Source of the DNA: Pontibacter korlensis
GTDB lineage: Bacteria > Bacteroidota > Bacteroidia > Cytophagales > Hymenobacteraceae
DNA: 64,000 nucleotides
Assembly: GCF_000973725.1 (NCBI RefSeq)
Contig: NZ_CP009621.1
Location: forward strand, 3,465,001-3,529,000
Direction: 5' to 3'
Every line of letters begins with the position of its first letter. Position 1 is the stretch's first letter. The notes below the pieces were generated by a model. It did not search any database. It saw only the letters and a list, made by a program, of their open reading frames with translations, and was not told the DNA's origin. A program made the position numbers and the translations under genes. Positions 34,800 through 43,606 of the stretch are shown piece by piece.

Positions 34800-35466
34800 A
34801 ACTTTCTTATAAAAGGTTTTTTGTGTCCGTTCATCTGGTATATTTTCCTTCTGTGATGACTACCGCTGGTGCAGTTACTAGCAATAGCCCATTTGATGCA
34901 TCATTACTTCAAGTATGATAAGTAAAGAGCAAGCAGCGTGCGCTTGGGGGGGCGGGCTGCTTGCTCTCCAGGAATACAGCAAATGCAAGCAAACCTTTTT
35001 AAGGGGAAGGTATAGCCTGGCTTTGCATTAAAGGGCATAGTAGTTTAAGCGTTTTCGTAGCTTAGGAAAGGGCTAGACGCAAATTCCAAAATTCCGCATT
35101 TGCTTTGTGTAACACAAGGTATTTTCTGGCTGCTTTGTAACATGATAGCTGGGGTGTATTCTTGCTATGGTACAAGCACAGATGCTGTTAAATGCATGTA
35201 AAGCTAGATTAGTAGTGATGCAACACTAACAATTTGTAACATAGCTTCAGAAAAAAATATTCTGCACAGCTTCCACCTATAACTTGACTCATACAGGATT
35301 GGTGGATCCATACAATGAAGGTATGCTATGTTAAAGCAGACAAATATTGAAATAAAGGCTCCGAATAAATGCTGACTAAGGGGAGAATTTAGACTTGTTA
35401 AGCACCAGATAGATTAGTCTTAGAAATTAGCAAAGCTGTTGAACTAGCGATTGCCTTATCAGCTAT
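34800..35466. other. Long intergenic stretch
   Basis: About 670 bases without a gene. The only structure seen is a hairpin with 12-base arms (AGAGCAAGCAGC at 34926-34937 and its complement at 34956-34967), perhaps a former terminator of the pseudogene, about 127 bases after its end. Confidence 0.5.
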
Positions 35467-35976
35467 TTACTTCTTGCCCTTCAGCATCTCAATTATTTTG
35501 TCCAGTAGTGTTTCTAAGAAATTGCCGGTTTTCTCATCTTCAGAGTCGGCATCCCAACTAACATGAAAATCGAAGCCTAGTTTTGAAAGCTCTTCCCGTT
35601 GCTCTGCTGTACACCTGATCATCGCCTGATTATCGGGCGAGATGATAGCCAGGAGCTCTATACCATTCCTGTAAAACGCAATATCGCGCAGTCCATAGTA
35701 TCTCCAGCCAAGGTAGTTTACAGAGAGGATAAAGGTCTTTACCTTATCCGTTAGCTTTAATCTTAAGTTATACCCGGCGGTATGCCTCTTGGTACGTCTG
35801 TTAACGATAGCAGCATCCTTTGTCAAGGCTTCAATTTCTGAAGGTAACTTTGACCCAATAAGCAACAGCACTAATCCCACCTCATCTGCAGTTTGAAAAG
35901 CATATTTTAGCAGTTGCATCCACTTAGTATCATCTAAAGTGACATCGCAATAATATTTTAAACGATGGGGTTCCAT
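35467..35976 (-). CDS. Hypothetical protein
   Basis: 169 residues, not recognised. It begins MEPHRLKYYCDVTLDD and appears mixed alpha/beta with a hydrophobic strand (ADEVGLVLLLIGSKLP) and a C-terminal lysine-rich helix (NFLETLLDKIIEMLKGKK). No signal peptide or membrane helix. Normal codon use for this genome and an uninterrupted frame with a plausible start support a real gene. It is isolated, with no operon partner. Confidence 0.65.
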   Translation of the reverse strand: MEPHRLKYYCDVTLDDTKWMQLLKYAFQTADEVGLVLLLIGSKLPSEIEALTKDAAIVNRRTKRHTAGYNLRLKLTDKVKTFILSVNYLGWRYYGLRDIAFYRNGIELLAIISPDNQAMIRCTAEQREELSKLGFDFHVSWDADSEDEKTGNFLETLLDKIIEMLKGKK

Positions 35977-36240
35977 ATTATGTACCTGTCACTGCTCCTG
36001 AATATTACAAGTCTCTGCTGCTGCTTAAGAGTCTTATACGTGTTTCCTATTTCAGATAATGTACTTAATCTTTGTCTTTTATGTAATGGTAGTCTGCATT
36101 AAGGTTTTCCAGCAAGAAAGGAGCATCGGCAACAGTAGCTTTAGGGTGTTTAAGGCGCTCCTCTAATAAAATAGGTTAAGCGAAGGGTGAAAAAATGCTA
36201 ATATTGTTAGCTGTTTTCTAATAAAATTAGTATATTGTAG

Positions 36241-36414
36241 TATGAGAACAGCATCTGACAAGGAGCAATTTGAGCGGCTCCTGGCTAGTGCCAGAGAGAA
36301 AACTGCTAAAGATAGGGAGAGCGAGAGCAAGCAGATAAACAGCAAGGCTTCTGTGCAGCCTAAACGCCTGCTTCACAATATCGGTCATCCTTGGGACCAC
36401 ATCACCGGAGACTA
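36241..36414 (+). CDS. Possible small protein of 57 residues
   Basis: ATG at 36241, TGA at 36412-36414. The chain is MRTASDKEQFERLLASAREK ... ending RLLHNIGHPWDHITGDY. The first 35 residues are strongly charged and likely helical. It directly adjoins the putative IS200/IS605 end (36415 on), so it may be a gene truncated or created by an insertion. No homologue is recalled; low confidence. Confidence 0.35.
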
Positions 36415-36484
36415 TTGACACTCCCACGCCTAAAGGCAGTAGGATTCTTGGGCTACCGAACCATTGTCCTTGTATATCTCCCAA
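36409..36484 (+). mobile_element. Possible remnant of an IS200/IS605-family right end
   Basis: The run GACACTCCCACGCC-TAAA-GGCAGTAGGATTCTTGGGCT resembles the conserved hairpin and GGATTCTTGG tail found at the right ends (omega-RNA scaffold) of many IS200/IS605 elements. The stem is imperfect (CCCACGCC against GGCAGTAGG), which suggests decay, and no tnpA or tnpB gene is nearby. CTTGGG and CCCAAG further on can also pair. The match is from memory of such ends, not from a search. Confidence 0.4.
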
Positions 36485-36541
36485 GGTACTGTCTTCAAAG
36501 TCAAGGATTTTGGTTGCATTTTTCTTATTTGTTTCTTATCT

Positions 36542-37753
36542 TCACTCTACCTGAAAGAGAGCTCCCGGGCCGACTGGTACTGGAAGTTCATCTTGCGTAG
36601 CCCTGGCCTGAGCTGGGGCTATTTCTTTTTCTGCTGTTTCTGGCTGCGTTTCCTGCGTTATTGCGTCTTTGTCAGCTGCGCTGACACCTGAAAGAGAGGC
36701 TCCGGCCTCCTGGATTTGGATGTTATTTTTGGGTTCCGCTGGCTGCTGCCCATAACGTGGATCATAGGCTTCATTCTTGCGCCACAGCGTCCAGAGCAGC
36801 ACCAGCAGCTTGCGCTGTACGGCCACATAGGCCTGCATCTTGGTCTTGCCCCTTTTCACGAGCCGTTCGTAGAGAGCCACAAACCGGGGCTCCTGGAAGC
36901 GCACCGCGCTCAGGGCCGGCATGTGCATGGCCCGCCGGATGTGGGCATTGCCCTTCTTAGAGATACGGGTTCTGCCCGCGCGCAGGCCCGACTGGTGCTC
37001 CACCACGTCATAGCCGGCGTAGCTGACCAGCTGCCCCTGCCGCTCGAAGGTGGCAAAGCCGTTGGTCTCAGCCAGCAGCACGGCCACCGTCTTGAGGCCC
37101 ACGCCTTTGATGGAGAGCATCTTGTCTACCCGCTCGGCCAGCAGCGGGTCCTGGTAGAGCAGCTCCCCAATAGCCTCTTCCAGCTCCTGGAGGCTGTTTT
37201 CGAGCACTCGGACCATCTTTTGAAGGTTTCGCTCCACCTGTTTGACCACCAGCGCACCATGGTGCAGGGCATGGAGCTGGTTAAGGCACACGGTGCGCTG
37301 ATTGGTAAACTCCTCCAGCTGGCGGGTAAGCAGCCGCAGCTGGTAGATGTTGGGCGAGAGGGGCTGCCAGAGCTCCAGGAGCTGTTCCAGGCCCATTTGG
37401 GCCAGGCCTCTGGCGTCGATCTTGTCGTTCTTGCTCCTGTGGCCCAGGGCCTGCAGGTAGCGCTTGGCCTTGGTGGGCAATACGACCGAGACCTGGTAGC
37501 CCTGCTGGAAGAGAAACCAGGCCAGCTGCTCGTAGTACACGCCGGTGGCTTCCATCAGCAGGCGCAGCTCTACTTGTGCTGCGCGCTTGCTCTCCAGCCA
37601 GCGCTGCAGCTGTTTAAACCCAGCTGGGGTGTTGGCAAACTTGCGGGTGGCTTTTACCTTCACCCGCCGGTCCATCTCCAGGGTGGAGAAGGTCACCTCC
37701 AGGGAGTCTTTGCTCACATCAACTCCCACATTCTGGCAGAGTAAATTTTTCAT
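36542..37753 (-). CDS. IS110 family transposase, copy 1
   Basis: 403 residues. N-terminal RuvC-like DEDD domain: D12 in NVGVDVSKDSLEV, MEATGVYYEQLAWFL, and the acidic pair in KNDKIDARGLAQMG. A coiled central region (EEFTNQRTVCLNQLHALHHG...) leads to the Transposase_20 domain: SIKGVGLKTVAVLLAETNGFATF, YAGYDVVEHQSG, SKKGNAHIRRAMHMPAL. The C-terminus carries about 60 extra polar residues (IQIQEAGASLSGVSAADKDAI...). The frame is intact, so the element could be active. It should use a bridge RNA encoded upstream to choose target and donor. Confidence 0.93.
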   Translation of the reverse strand: MKNLLCQNVGVDVSKDSLEVTFSTLEMDRRVKVKATRKFANTPAGFKQLQRWLESKRAAQVELRLLMEATGVYYEQLAWFLFQQGYQVSVVLPTKAKRYLQALGHRSKNDKIDARGLAQMGLEQLLELWQPLSPNIYQLRLLTRQLEEFTNQRTVCLNQLHALHHGALVVKQVERNLQKMVRVLENSLQELEEAIGELLYQDPLLAERVDKMLSIKGVGLKTVAVLLAETNGFATFERQGQLVSYAGYDVVEHQSGLRAGRTRISKKGNAHIRRAMHMPALSAVRFQEPRFVALYERLVKRGKTKMQAYVAVQRKLLVLLWTLWRKNEAYDPRYGQQPAEPKNNIQIQEAGASLSGVSAADKDAITQETQPETAEKEIAPAQARATQDELPVPVGPGALFQVE

Positions 37754-37870
37754 AGCGGAAAGGGACTAAAATGGACAAAAGGTTCATCTTCCGGGCCTAC
37801 GCTCACATCTGATACGAGGTCGTGCCTGCGGATGGGGCAGCCTCTAGGTACTGTGCTGGCTTTCAAGATG

Positions 37871-37948
37871 AAGAGAAAGGGAAGGGGTTCCTTGGGAGCG
37901 ACATCTTAAAAGTGTCTAGCTGTCACACTTGTTCCTTCCCTTTCTCTT
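37871..37948 (-). ncRNA. Candidate bridge RNA hairpin of IS110 copy 1
   Basis: In the 254-base region before the transposase gene, AAGAGAAAGGGAAGG (37871-37885) pairs perfectly with 37934-37948 across a 48-base loop. Copy 2 has the same stem and the same 48-base loop length, with conserved core (GCGACATC...AAAGTGTCTAG) but variable edges. This is what is expected of a programmable loop of an IS110 bridge RNA. The full RNA is presumably longer (within 37754-38007). Confidence 0.6.
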
Positions 37949-38120
37949 AGCTTACGGATAAGAGCCTGGTGAAATTGCACTTATCGGTATACTGCCAAAG
38001 ATATGAGCTGAAACGGTCTGCCCGACCGCCTTGTTTCTTATCTTCACTCTACCTGAAAGAGAGCTCCCGGGCCGACTGGTACTGGAAGTTCATCTTGTGT
38101 AGCCCTGGCCTGAGCCGGGG

Positions 38121-39254
38121 CTATTTCTTTTCTGCTGTTTCTGGCTGCGTTTCCTGCGTTATTGCGTCTTCGTCAGCTGCGCTGACACCTGAAAGAGAGG
38201 CTCCGGCCTCCTGGATTTGGATGTTGTTTTTGGGTTCGGCCGGCTGCTGCCCATACTGCGGGTCGTAGGCTTCATTCTTGCGCCACAGCGTCCAGAGCAG
38301 CACCAGCAGCTTGCGCTGCACGGCCACATACGCCTGCATCTTGGTCTTGCCCCTTTTCACGAGCCGTTCGTAGAGGGCAGTAAAGACAGGCTCTTTATAA
38401 CGTACTACTGTAAAGGCCGGCAGGTGCATGGCCCGCCGGATGTGGGCGTTGCCTTTCTTTGATATTCTGCTTCTGCCCGAGCGCTGGCCCGACTGGTGCT
38501 CCACCACGTCATAGCCGGCGTAGCTGACCAGCTGGCCCTGCCGCTCGAAGGTGGCAAAGCCGTTGGTCTCGGCCAGGAGCACGGCCACCGTCTTGAGCCC
38601 CACCCCCTTGACCGAGCGCATCTTCTCCACCCGCTCAGCCAGCAGCGGATCCTGGTAGAGCAGCTCCCCAATAGCCTCCTCCAGCTCCTGGAGGCTCTTG
38701 TCCAGGGTGCCGACCAGCTTCTGGAGGTTTCGCTCTACCTGCTTGACCACCAGCGCACCGTGATGCAGGGCATGGAGCTGGTTCAGGCACACGGTGCGCT
38801 GGTTGGAGAAGTCCTCCAGCTGGCGGGTCAGCAGGCGCAGCCGGTAGATGTTTTTCGACAAGGGCTGCCAGAGCTCCAGGAGCTGCTCCAGGCCCATCTG
38901 CGCCAGGCCCCTGGCATCGATCCTGTCGTTCTTGCTCTTGTTTCCCAGGGCCTGCAGGTAGCGCTTGGCCTTGGTGGGCAGCACCACCGAGACCTGGTAG
39001 CCCTCGTGGTAGAGGAACCAGGCCAGCTGCTCGTAGTACACGCCCGTGGCCTCCATGAGCAGGCGCAGCTCCACGTCCGCTGCGCGCTTGCCCTCCAGCC
39101 AGCGCTGCAGCTGCTTGAAGCCTGTGGGGGTGTTGGTGAATTTTCGGGAGGCTTTCACCTTCACCCGCCGCTCCATGTCCAGGGTGGAGAGGACCACCTC
39201 CAGGGCGTCTTTGCTCACATCGACGCCCAGGTTCTGACAGAGTAAATTCTTCAT
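38121..39254 (-). CDS. IS110 family transposase, copy 2
   Basis: 377 residues, closely similar to copy 1 across the DEDD domain (D12 in NLGVDVSKDALEV) and the Transposase_20 domain (SVKGVGLKTVAVLLAETNG, SKKGNAHIRRAMHLPAF). It ends early at TAETAEKK-type tail because a T run of five in copy 1 is four here, shifting the frame and dropping about 26 residues. That tail is outside both domains, so the enzyme may still work. Confidence 0.92.
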   Translation of the reverse strand: MKNLLCQNLGVDVSKDALEVVLSTLDMERRVKVKASRKFTNTPTGFKQLQRWLEGKRAADVELRLLMEATGVYYEQLAWFLYHEGYQVSVVLPTKAKRYLQALGNKSKNDRIDARGLAQMGLEQLLELWQPLSKNIYRLRLLTRQLEDFSNQRTVCLNQLHALHHGALVVKQVERNLQKLVGTLDKSLQELEEAIGELLYQDPLLAERVEKMRSVKGVGLKTVAVLLAETNGFATFERQGQLVSYAGYDVVEHQSGQRSGRSRISKKGNAHIRRAMHLPAFTVVRYKEPVFTALYERLVKRGKTKMQAYVAVQRKLLVLLWTLWRKNEAYDPQYGQQPAEPKNNIQIQEAGASLSGVSAADEDAITQETQPETAEKK

Positions 39255-39360
39255 AGCTGAAAGGGACTAAAGTGGACAAAAAACATTCATCTTCCGGGCC
39301 TACACTCACTCATGCCTGCGGATGGGGCAGCCTCTAGGTACTGTCCAGGCTTTTAAGAAG

Positions 39361-39438
39361 AAGAGAAAGGGAAGGGCTTGCTTGGGGGCGACATCATCAA
39401 AGTGTCTAGTGCAAGGGCTTTCTCCTTCCCTTTCTGTT
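39361..39438 (-). ncRNA. Candidate bridge RNA hairpin of IS110 copy 2
   Basis: AAGAGAAAGGGAAGG (39361-39375) pairs with 39424-39438 (one mismatch) across a 48-base loop, in the region before the transposase gene. The loop's variable part AGTGCAAGGGCTTTCT (39408-39423) matches the DNA flanking the element, AGTGCCAGGGCTTTCT (39496-39511), at 15 of 16 positions. This is the relation expected between a bridge RNA target guide and its insertion site. Confidence 0.65.
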
Positions 39439-39545
39439 AGCTTACGTTTAAGAGCCTGATAAAATTGAACATACGCTTATACTGCCAAAGATATGAGTGC
39501 CAGGGCTTTCTTTGGCATTTTCTCGTAAAACTAAGTTAATATAAG

Positions 39546-39580
39546 AAAAGAGCCGCCCCTAAAAGGGCGGCTCTTTTGAC
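39546..39580 (-). terminator. Terminator of the gliding-motility-type adhesin gene
   Basis: AAAAGAGCCGCCC (39546-39558) pairs with GGGCGGCTCTTTT (39565-39577), 12 bases beyond the minus-strand stop at 39592. Confidence 0.85.
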
Positions 39581-39591
39581 TTTTGTTTCTC

Positions 39592-42354
39592 TTAGCGAAG
39601 TATCTCAACCCAGCCTTTATATGTTCGGTTCTCTTTGGCCGGGTCTAAAGTATAAAAGCCGACTTCTACTTCATAGTAGTAAATGCCGTCAGGCAGTCGG
39701 TTGCCTTTGCTATCTACTCCTTCCCAATTAATATACAGCTCATCACTGTTGCTTCCGTTGAGCTCATACACTTTAACGCCCCACCTGTTAAACACCTTGA
39801 ACTTCATAGACCGGATGAAGCGGGTCTTTTTATCTGGTTTGAACTCATCGTTAAGTCCGTCACTGTTAGGGGTGATGATGTTGGGCAGCATGAAGAAGAT
39901 ACAGTTGTCCTGGCATACTTCGTTGCTATAACTACTTTCTCGCCCCTGTGTGTCGGTGGCCGTTACTACATAGCAGCCTGCATAGGAGTTAAGGCCTACA
40001 TGCGTAAAAGTGGTTTCTGTAGTTGTGCCAAGTGGAACAAAAGCTCCATCTATAGTGGCTTTGTAGTATACAGTGTAGTATGCAATATCTTCTGTGCAGT
40101 CTGGGCTGAGATTAGGTGACCAGTGGAGTACATGTTGGTAAGGCGGCCCCGTGGCAGTTTGCAGGAAAGCTTCGCAGTCTATATTCTCCAGGCGAAGCTC
40201 AGGTGCACATAGTAGTTTGGGTAGTACTGCACACGCCTCCTGGCTATTGTTGAGCAGCGGGCTAGGAGTGGCAGAAAGTTGGTAGGTACCAACGGTTTGT
40301 ACATAATAGCAGTAATTCTGTCCTCTGTTCAGCCCAAGTCCTGCAAAGGTGCCCTTATCTGTGTAAGTGCCTTGGTTTGCTGTAGCCATCACACTGTCAA
40401 TAAGGGTAAATGTGCCGTCAATTTTGCGATAGATGTAATGGCGGAGTACTTCGTTTTTCCAAGGTACATCATAATGCCAGTTCAGCTCTAGAGCTTTTTC
40501 ATCTCCGCTAGCAGGATTCACCTCCAGCCAAACGCTAGAAGCCTCAGTGCTGCTGTGCAGTTTAGTAGGCTGTGCCTCAGCTGGAGAAGATTGGTAGAGC
40601 TCTAATCGATAGCGGTAACTTTGATCATTAGTATTCTGATCACTGTCCACCCAGGTAGTGTCGGCCATGTTGCGGGTGCGCTTAACCTCCACAAAAGTAC
40701 TACCTTCTTCACGGGCTAGTCTACGTAGCAGCCGGTACTCCAAGGGCAGGCTTAGCTGCTCCACCTGACGTGGCTGGGTCCAACGAACAGTTATCTGGCC
40801 ATTGGCAGCATCTGTTTGGTCTACAGTAACGTGTGTCAGGTAAGGGATATCCTGATCTGTTACGACACATACTTCCTCAGAGGCAAGACTAGCTCCACGC
40901 CCTGGTGTAGGAAATTCTGCATAGATAATGTAACAGTAATCGGCTCCTGCAGGTAAACCAGCTCCTCCGTTGTTGTCTGTGAAGGAGGTTTTGTCTTTGC
41001 TAACTTCTCCAATTAGCACATAGCCCGTGCTGGCAGGTACACCTGTCTGGCACTCGTCGGGCACAAAGCCGGAAGCCCCTTCACGGCGGTAAATCCTGAT
41101 CACGGAGGCATTCTGGCACGTATATTTATCCCAGCTAAGCGTAACGTTGCCGCTAGAGGAAGTTGCTGTAAGATTTTGAGGAGGTGGCCCTACTACCCGG
41201 ATATTCCATGGCTGCAGATCAGCTAAGCGCGTGTCAGTCTCAGGGCGCACATCCTCTGCCCGGAATACAACCTGGTAAGGCGCCTCACGCACATCCTCGC
41301 AAGTCGTGTTCCACACTAAGCTACCCGTTGATGCTCCTGGAGTACTGCTGGTTACCGTAAATATGGCAGGTGGGATAATGCCACTTCCAGCTGCCGTAAG
41401 TGTAATCAGGTCGCCATCCGGGTCGGTAGCCCTAACTGTTCCTGTAAGGGTAGTTCCGGCTACTATGCAGGTATCTTTGGGCTGAAGCACAGGAGGTCTG
41501 TTTTGAGTCTCTTTCACAATTATCTGCATGTCGCGCACTACTTCACCCAGCTTCACGGCGCCTCCGTTGGGTGCTACACGCCACTCTTCTACTACAAAAG
41601 CAAGATTATACTCCCCTTTTAAACAGGGAGCATTCCACTCTAGCTGTCCCGTGTTCTGGTCAAGGCGCAGGTAAGAAGTGCCAGAGGCATCGGAGTTTTG
41701 GCAGGATGTAACTAGGTGGGGTAGCTTATAACCTGGAACGTTGTCTACTCGACCTGCAGCATTCACCTGCTGAGGCACACGCATCTTGAACACCAAACTG
41801 TCTCCGTCGGGGTCGTAGGCACCTGGGTTGTGCACGTAAGGGCGACCGACAGCAGCCAGATCGATTGGTGCTACAGTAAAAACTGGTGTACTGTTAAACC
41901 CGTGGAAGACATTGATATTAATGGTAGTAGAGATAAAGAAACTAACCTGATCTGTAGGTGGGGCGATGTTCAATATGCCTGCATTGCGCTCCTCTATGTT
42001 ACAGGAAATAACATATGAACCTTCGGCAGGGTATGTGTGCTCCCAGTAAAATACCTCCCTTTCAGTCTCATTGCCAATAGACCTAATGCTGAAGCGCTTC
42101 ACAAGTTGTGTAGAACCATCTCCGTTAGAGATGATTACCTCTGGGTCCTCTTGTATAGATCCCATATCCTTGTAAATAACCATCTTAAAGAAGAAGCGGC
42201 GCGGATTTGGATTGGCTGTTGTATCGCGCTTGGCAATAATATCGCCTGCCCTTAAGTGAGTTGCTTCTGCTTTCATCAGCAGACCTGCCAACAAAATAAG
42301 ACACCAGCTAAGGCAGAAAAGCAGCAGATATTTTCTAAGTAGGTAGTTTGCCAT
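39592..42354 (-). CDS. Large secreted protein with T9SS type B (gliding motility-associated C-terminal) domain
   Basis: 920 residues. A signal segment (LLLFCLSWCLILLAGLLMKAEA) is followed by the HLRAGDIIAKRD motif that opens many Bacteroidota gliding-type surface proteins, several PKD/cadherin-like beta domains (about 130-390), fibronectin III-like domains (about 395-800, with the pattern LxWxxY and YCYYVxTVG), and the C-terminal CHU_C/type B sorting domain (about 835-920: FMLPNIITPNSDGLNDEF, FKVFNRWGVKVYE, LPDGIYYYEVEV, KGWVEILR). It should be exported by the type IX system and act as an adhesin or surface-layer component. Confidence 0.9.
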   Translation of the reverse strand: MANYLLRKYLLLFCLSWCLILLAGLLMKAEATHLRAGDIIAKRDTTANPNPRRFFFKMVIYKDMGSIQEDPEVIISNGDGSTQLVKRFSIRSIGNETEREVFYWEHTYPAEGSYVISCNIEERNAGILNIAPPTDQVSFFISTTININVFHGFNSTPVFTVAPIDLAAVGRPYVHNPGAYDPDGDSLVFKMRVPQQVNAAGRVDNVPGYKLPHLVTSCQNSDASGTSYLRLDQNTGQLEWNAPCLKGEYNLAFVVEEWRVAPNGGAVKLGEVVRDMQIIVKETQNRPPVLQPKDTCIVAGTTLTGTVRATDPDGDLITLTAAGSGIIPPAIFTVTSSTPGASTGSLVWNTTCEDVREAPYQVVFRAEDVRPETDTRLADLQPWNIRVVGPPPQNLTATSSSGNVTLSWDKYTCQNASVIRIYRREGASGFVPDECQTGVPASTGYVLIGEVSKDKTSFTDNNGGAGLPAGADYCYIIYAEFPTPGRGASLASEEVCVVTDQDIPYLTHVTVDQTDAANGQITVRWTQPRQVEQLSLPLEYRLLRRLAREEGSTFVEVKRTRNMADTTWVDSDQNTNDQSYRYRLELYQSSPAEAQPTKLHSSTEASSVWLEVNPASGDEKALELNWHYDVPWKNEVLRHYIYRKIDGTFTLIDSVMATANQGTYTDKGTFAGLGLNRGQNYCYYVQTVGTYQLSATPSPLLNNSQEACAVLPKLLCAPELRLENIDCEAFLQTATGPPYQHVLHWSPNLSPDCTEDIAYYTVYYKATIDGAFVPLGTTTETTFTHVGLNSYAGCYVVTATDTQGRESSYSNEVCQDNCIFFMLPNIITPNSDGLNDEFKPDKKTRFIRSMKFKVFNRWGVKVYELNGSNSDELYINWEGVDSKGNRLPDGIYYYEVEVGFYTLDPAKENRTYKGWVEILR

Positions 42355-42890
42355 AAGAGTTGCGCTAGTAGTGGGCGTCTATGAAGCCTGTAGAGAGAGC
42401 CTGTTCAGGCTGCCCAATTTAGAAGAGGTTCAGGGTTGATTCGGAATACGAAAGCTTTACCTATTGATATCTAACATTATCTGAGAATGTTCTGGTGTAG
42501 GCAGCTGGAGCAAGTCCAGTAGTGAAACAGGCTTGTTCTGTGTATGACTTACCAGAATGGGAGGGGCAACTGGAGGAATTGTAATTCATAGCTGTATTAC
42601 GATTGGCGTTTTTTCACTTCTGCCCCACATTCCCTACCCGTACTGTCTCTTTGTTAGTACAATATATATAATTAATATTTAATGTTCAACCTTGGGTTGG
42701 TCTTATCGAGTTTTAGAATCTGTACTTGAATTCTCACCAATGAACATTAAGCTTGGTGCCCTGTTGTAGCAGCGAAAACTGAGCGGGATAACAACACGTT
42801 AAGGGTGATTGACATAAAAAAGGGGCAGTTAGCAAAGTGTTGTTACGCGATAGACTATGTGCAAGTAAGGTTTAAGTAATTGAGAAAAAC
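42355..42890. other. Intergenic region, no gene seen
   Basis: 536 bases between the divergent adhesin and msrA genes, AT-rich around 42650-42720. No gene or RNA was recognised; it must carry both promoters. Confidence 0.5.
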
Positions 42891-43424
42891 ATGAATACAG
42901 CTACATTTGGCAACGGTTGCTTTTGGTGTACAGAAGCAGTGTTTCAGCAATTAGGTGGGGTCGAGAAGGTAATGCCAGGTTATGCTGGTGGCCATATAGA
43001 AAACCCAACCTATAAACAGGTTTGTTCTGGTACAACAGGGCATGCAGAGGTGCTTCAGATTACGTACGACCCGGAGAAGGTGAATTATGAGGAACTGCTA
43101 GAGGTATTTTGGAAGACACATGACCCTACTACGCTGAACAGGCAGGGTAACGATGTGGGGACACAATATCGCTCAATTATATTTTACCACAACGAAGAGC
43201 AAAAGAAGCTAGCTGAGAAGTATAAGCAGGACTTAGATGCTTCCGGGGCCTACGCAGATCCTATAGTTACTACTATTGAGCCGCTGGAAACATTTTATCC
43301 AGCTGAAAACTATCACCTGAACTACTACAACACACACGGGCATGAACCTTATTGTAGCTTCGTTATCAGGCCAAAACTAGATAAGTTCAGGAAGGTATTT
43401 AAAGATAAGCTAAAACAGGCCTAA
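42891..43424 (+). CDS. msrA: Peptide-methionine (S)-S-oxide reductase MsrA
   Basis: 177 residues, full length. The catalytic motif [13 protein letters not shown] (C10 nucleophile) is followed by [58 protein letters not shown] and [10 protein letters not shown], all standard. It reduces methionine sulfoxide in proteins, in the cytosol (no signal peptide). Single gene with its own terminator. Confidence 0.96.
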   Translation: MNTATFGNGCFWCTEAVFQQLGGVEKVMPGYAGGHIENPTYKQVCSGTTGHAEVLQITYDPEKVNYEELLEVFWKTHDPTTLNRQGNDVGTQYRSIIFYHNEEQKKLAEKYKQDLDASGAYADPIVTTIEPLETFYPAENYHLNYYNTHGHEPYCSFVIRPKLDKFRKVFKDKLKQA

Positions 43425-43486
43425 AGTAACATGGTATCGCGGCAGACGAAAGCAGGATCTTAAGCATTGCTCCTAATTACAACAAA

Positions 43487-43515
43487 AGCCCTGTAGGGGG
43501 GGCTACAGGGCTAAT
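43487..43515 (+). terminator. Terminator-like hairpin after msrA
   Basis: AGCCCTGTAG (43487-43496) pairs with CTACAGGGCT (43503-43512); the T tract after it is weak. Confidence 0.6.
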
Positions 43516-43606
43516 TGCTTAATCTAAACACAAACAACCAACAAAATCTAACAAAAAATCAAAGGGTTTTTAGGGAGAAATAGTATAATAAGGTGTTGAG
43601 GAGTAA

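Larger units (their letters stand above)
36529..38007 (-). mobile_element. IS110-group insertion sequence, copy 1
   Basis: Bounds come from comparison with copy 2: the shared sequence runs from TTGTTTCTTATC (36529) to ATATGAG (38007), 1479 bp. There are no terminal inverted repeats, as usual for IS110. The transposase gene is on the minus strand, with only about 13 bases of noncoding DNA after the stop and about 254 bases before the start, the long 5' noncoding layout of the IS110 (not IS1111) group. Base composition is clearly more GC-rich than the surroundings. Confidence 0.85.
38031..39497 (-). mobile_element. IS110-group insertion sequence, copy 2
   Basis: 1467 bp, same orientation as copy 1 and separated from it by only 23 bases (38008-38030). 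The left bound is TTGTTTCTTATC and the right bound ATATGAG (39491-39497). The two copies are alike over their full length but differ at scattered sites, so they are not a fresh duplication. Confidence 0.85.

Noticed and set aside
34926..34967. Hairpin with 12-base arms treated as a terminator
   Set aside because: No T run follows and no intact gene ends nearby; noted only as structure in the intergenic stretch.
36065..36176. Minus-strand open stretch of about 35 codons reading EERLKHPKATVADAPFLLEN...
   Set aside because: It reads like coding sequence but has no start codon and a stop just upstream; perhaps a gene relic, too short to call.
36716..37744. Long plus-strand open frame (342 codons) antisense to IS110 copy 1, with a similar one at 38496-39245 in copy 2
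   Set aside because: GC-rich transposase genes commonly leave antisense frames open; the translation is Leu/Gln/His-rich low complexity with no recognisable motif.
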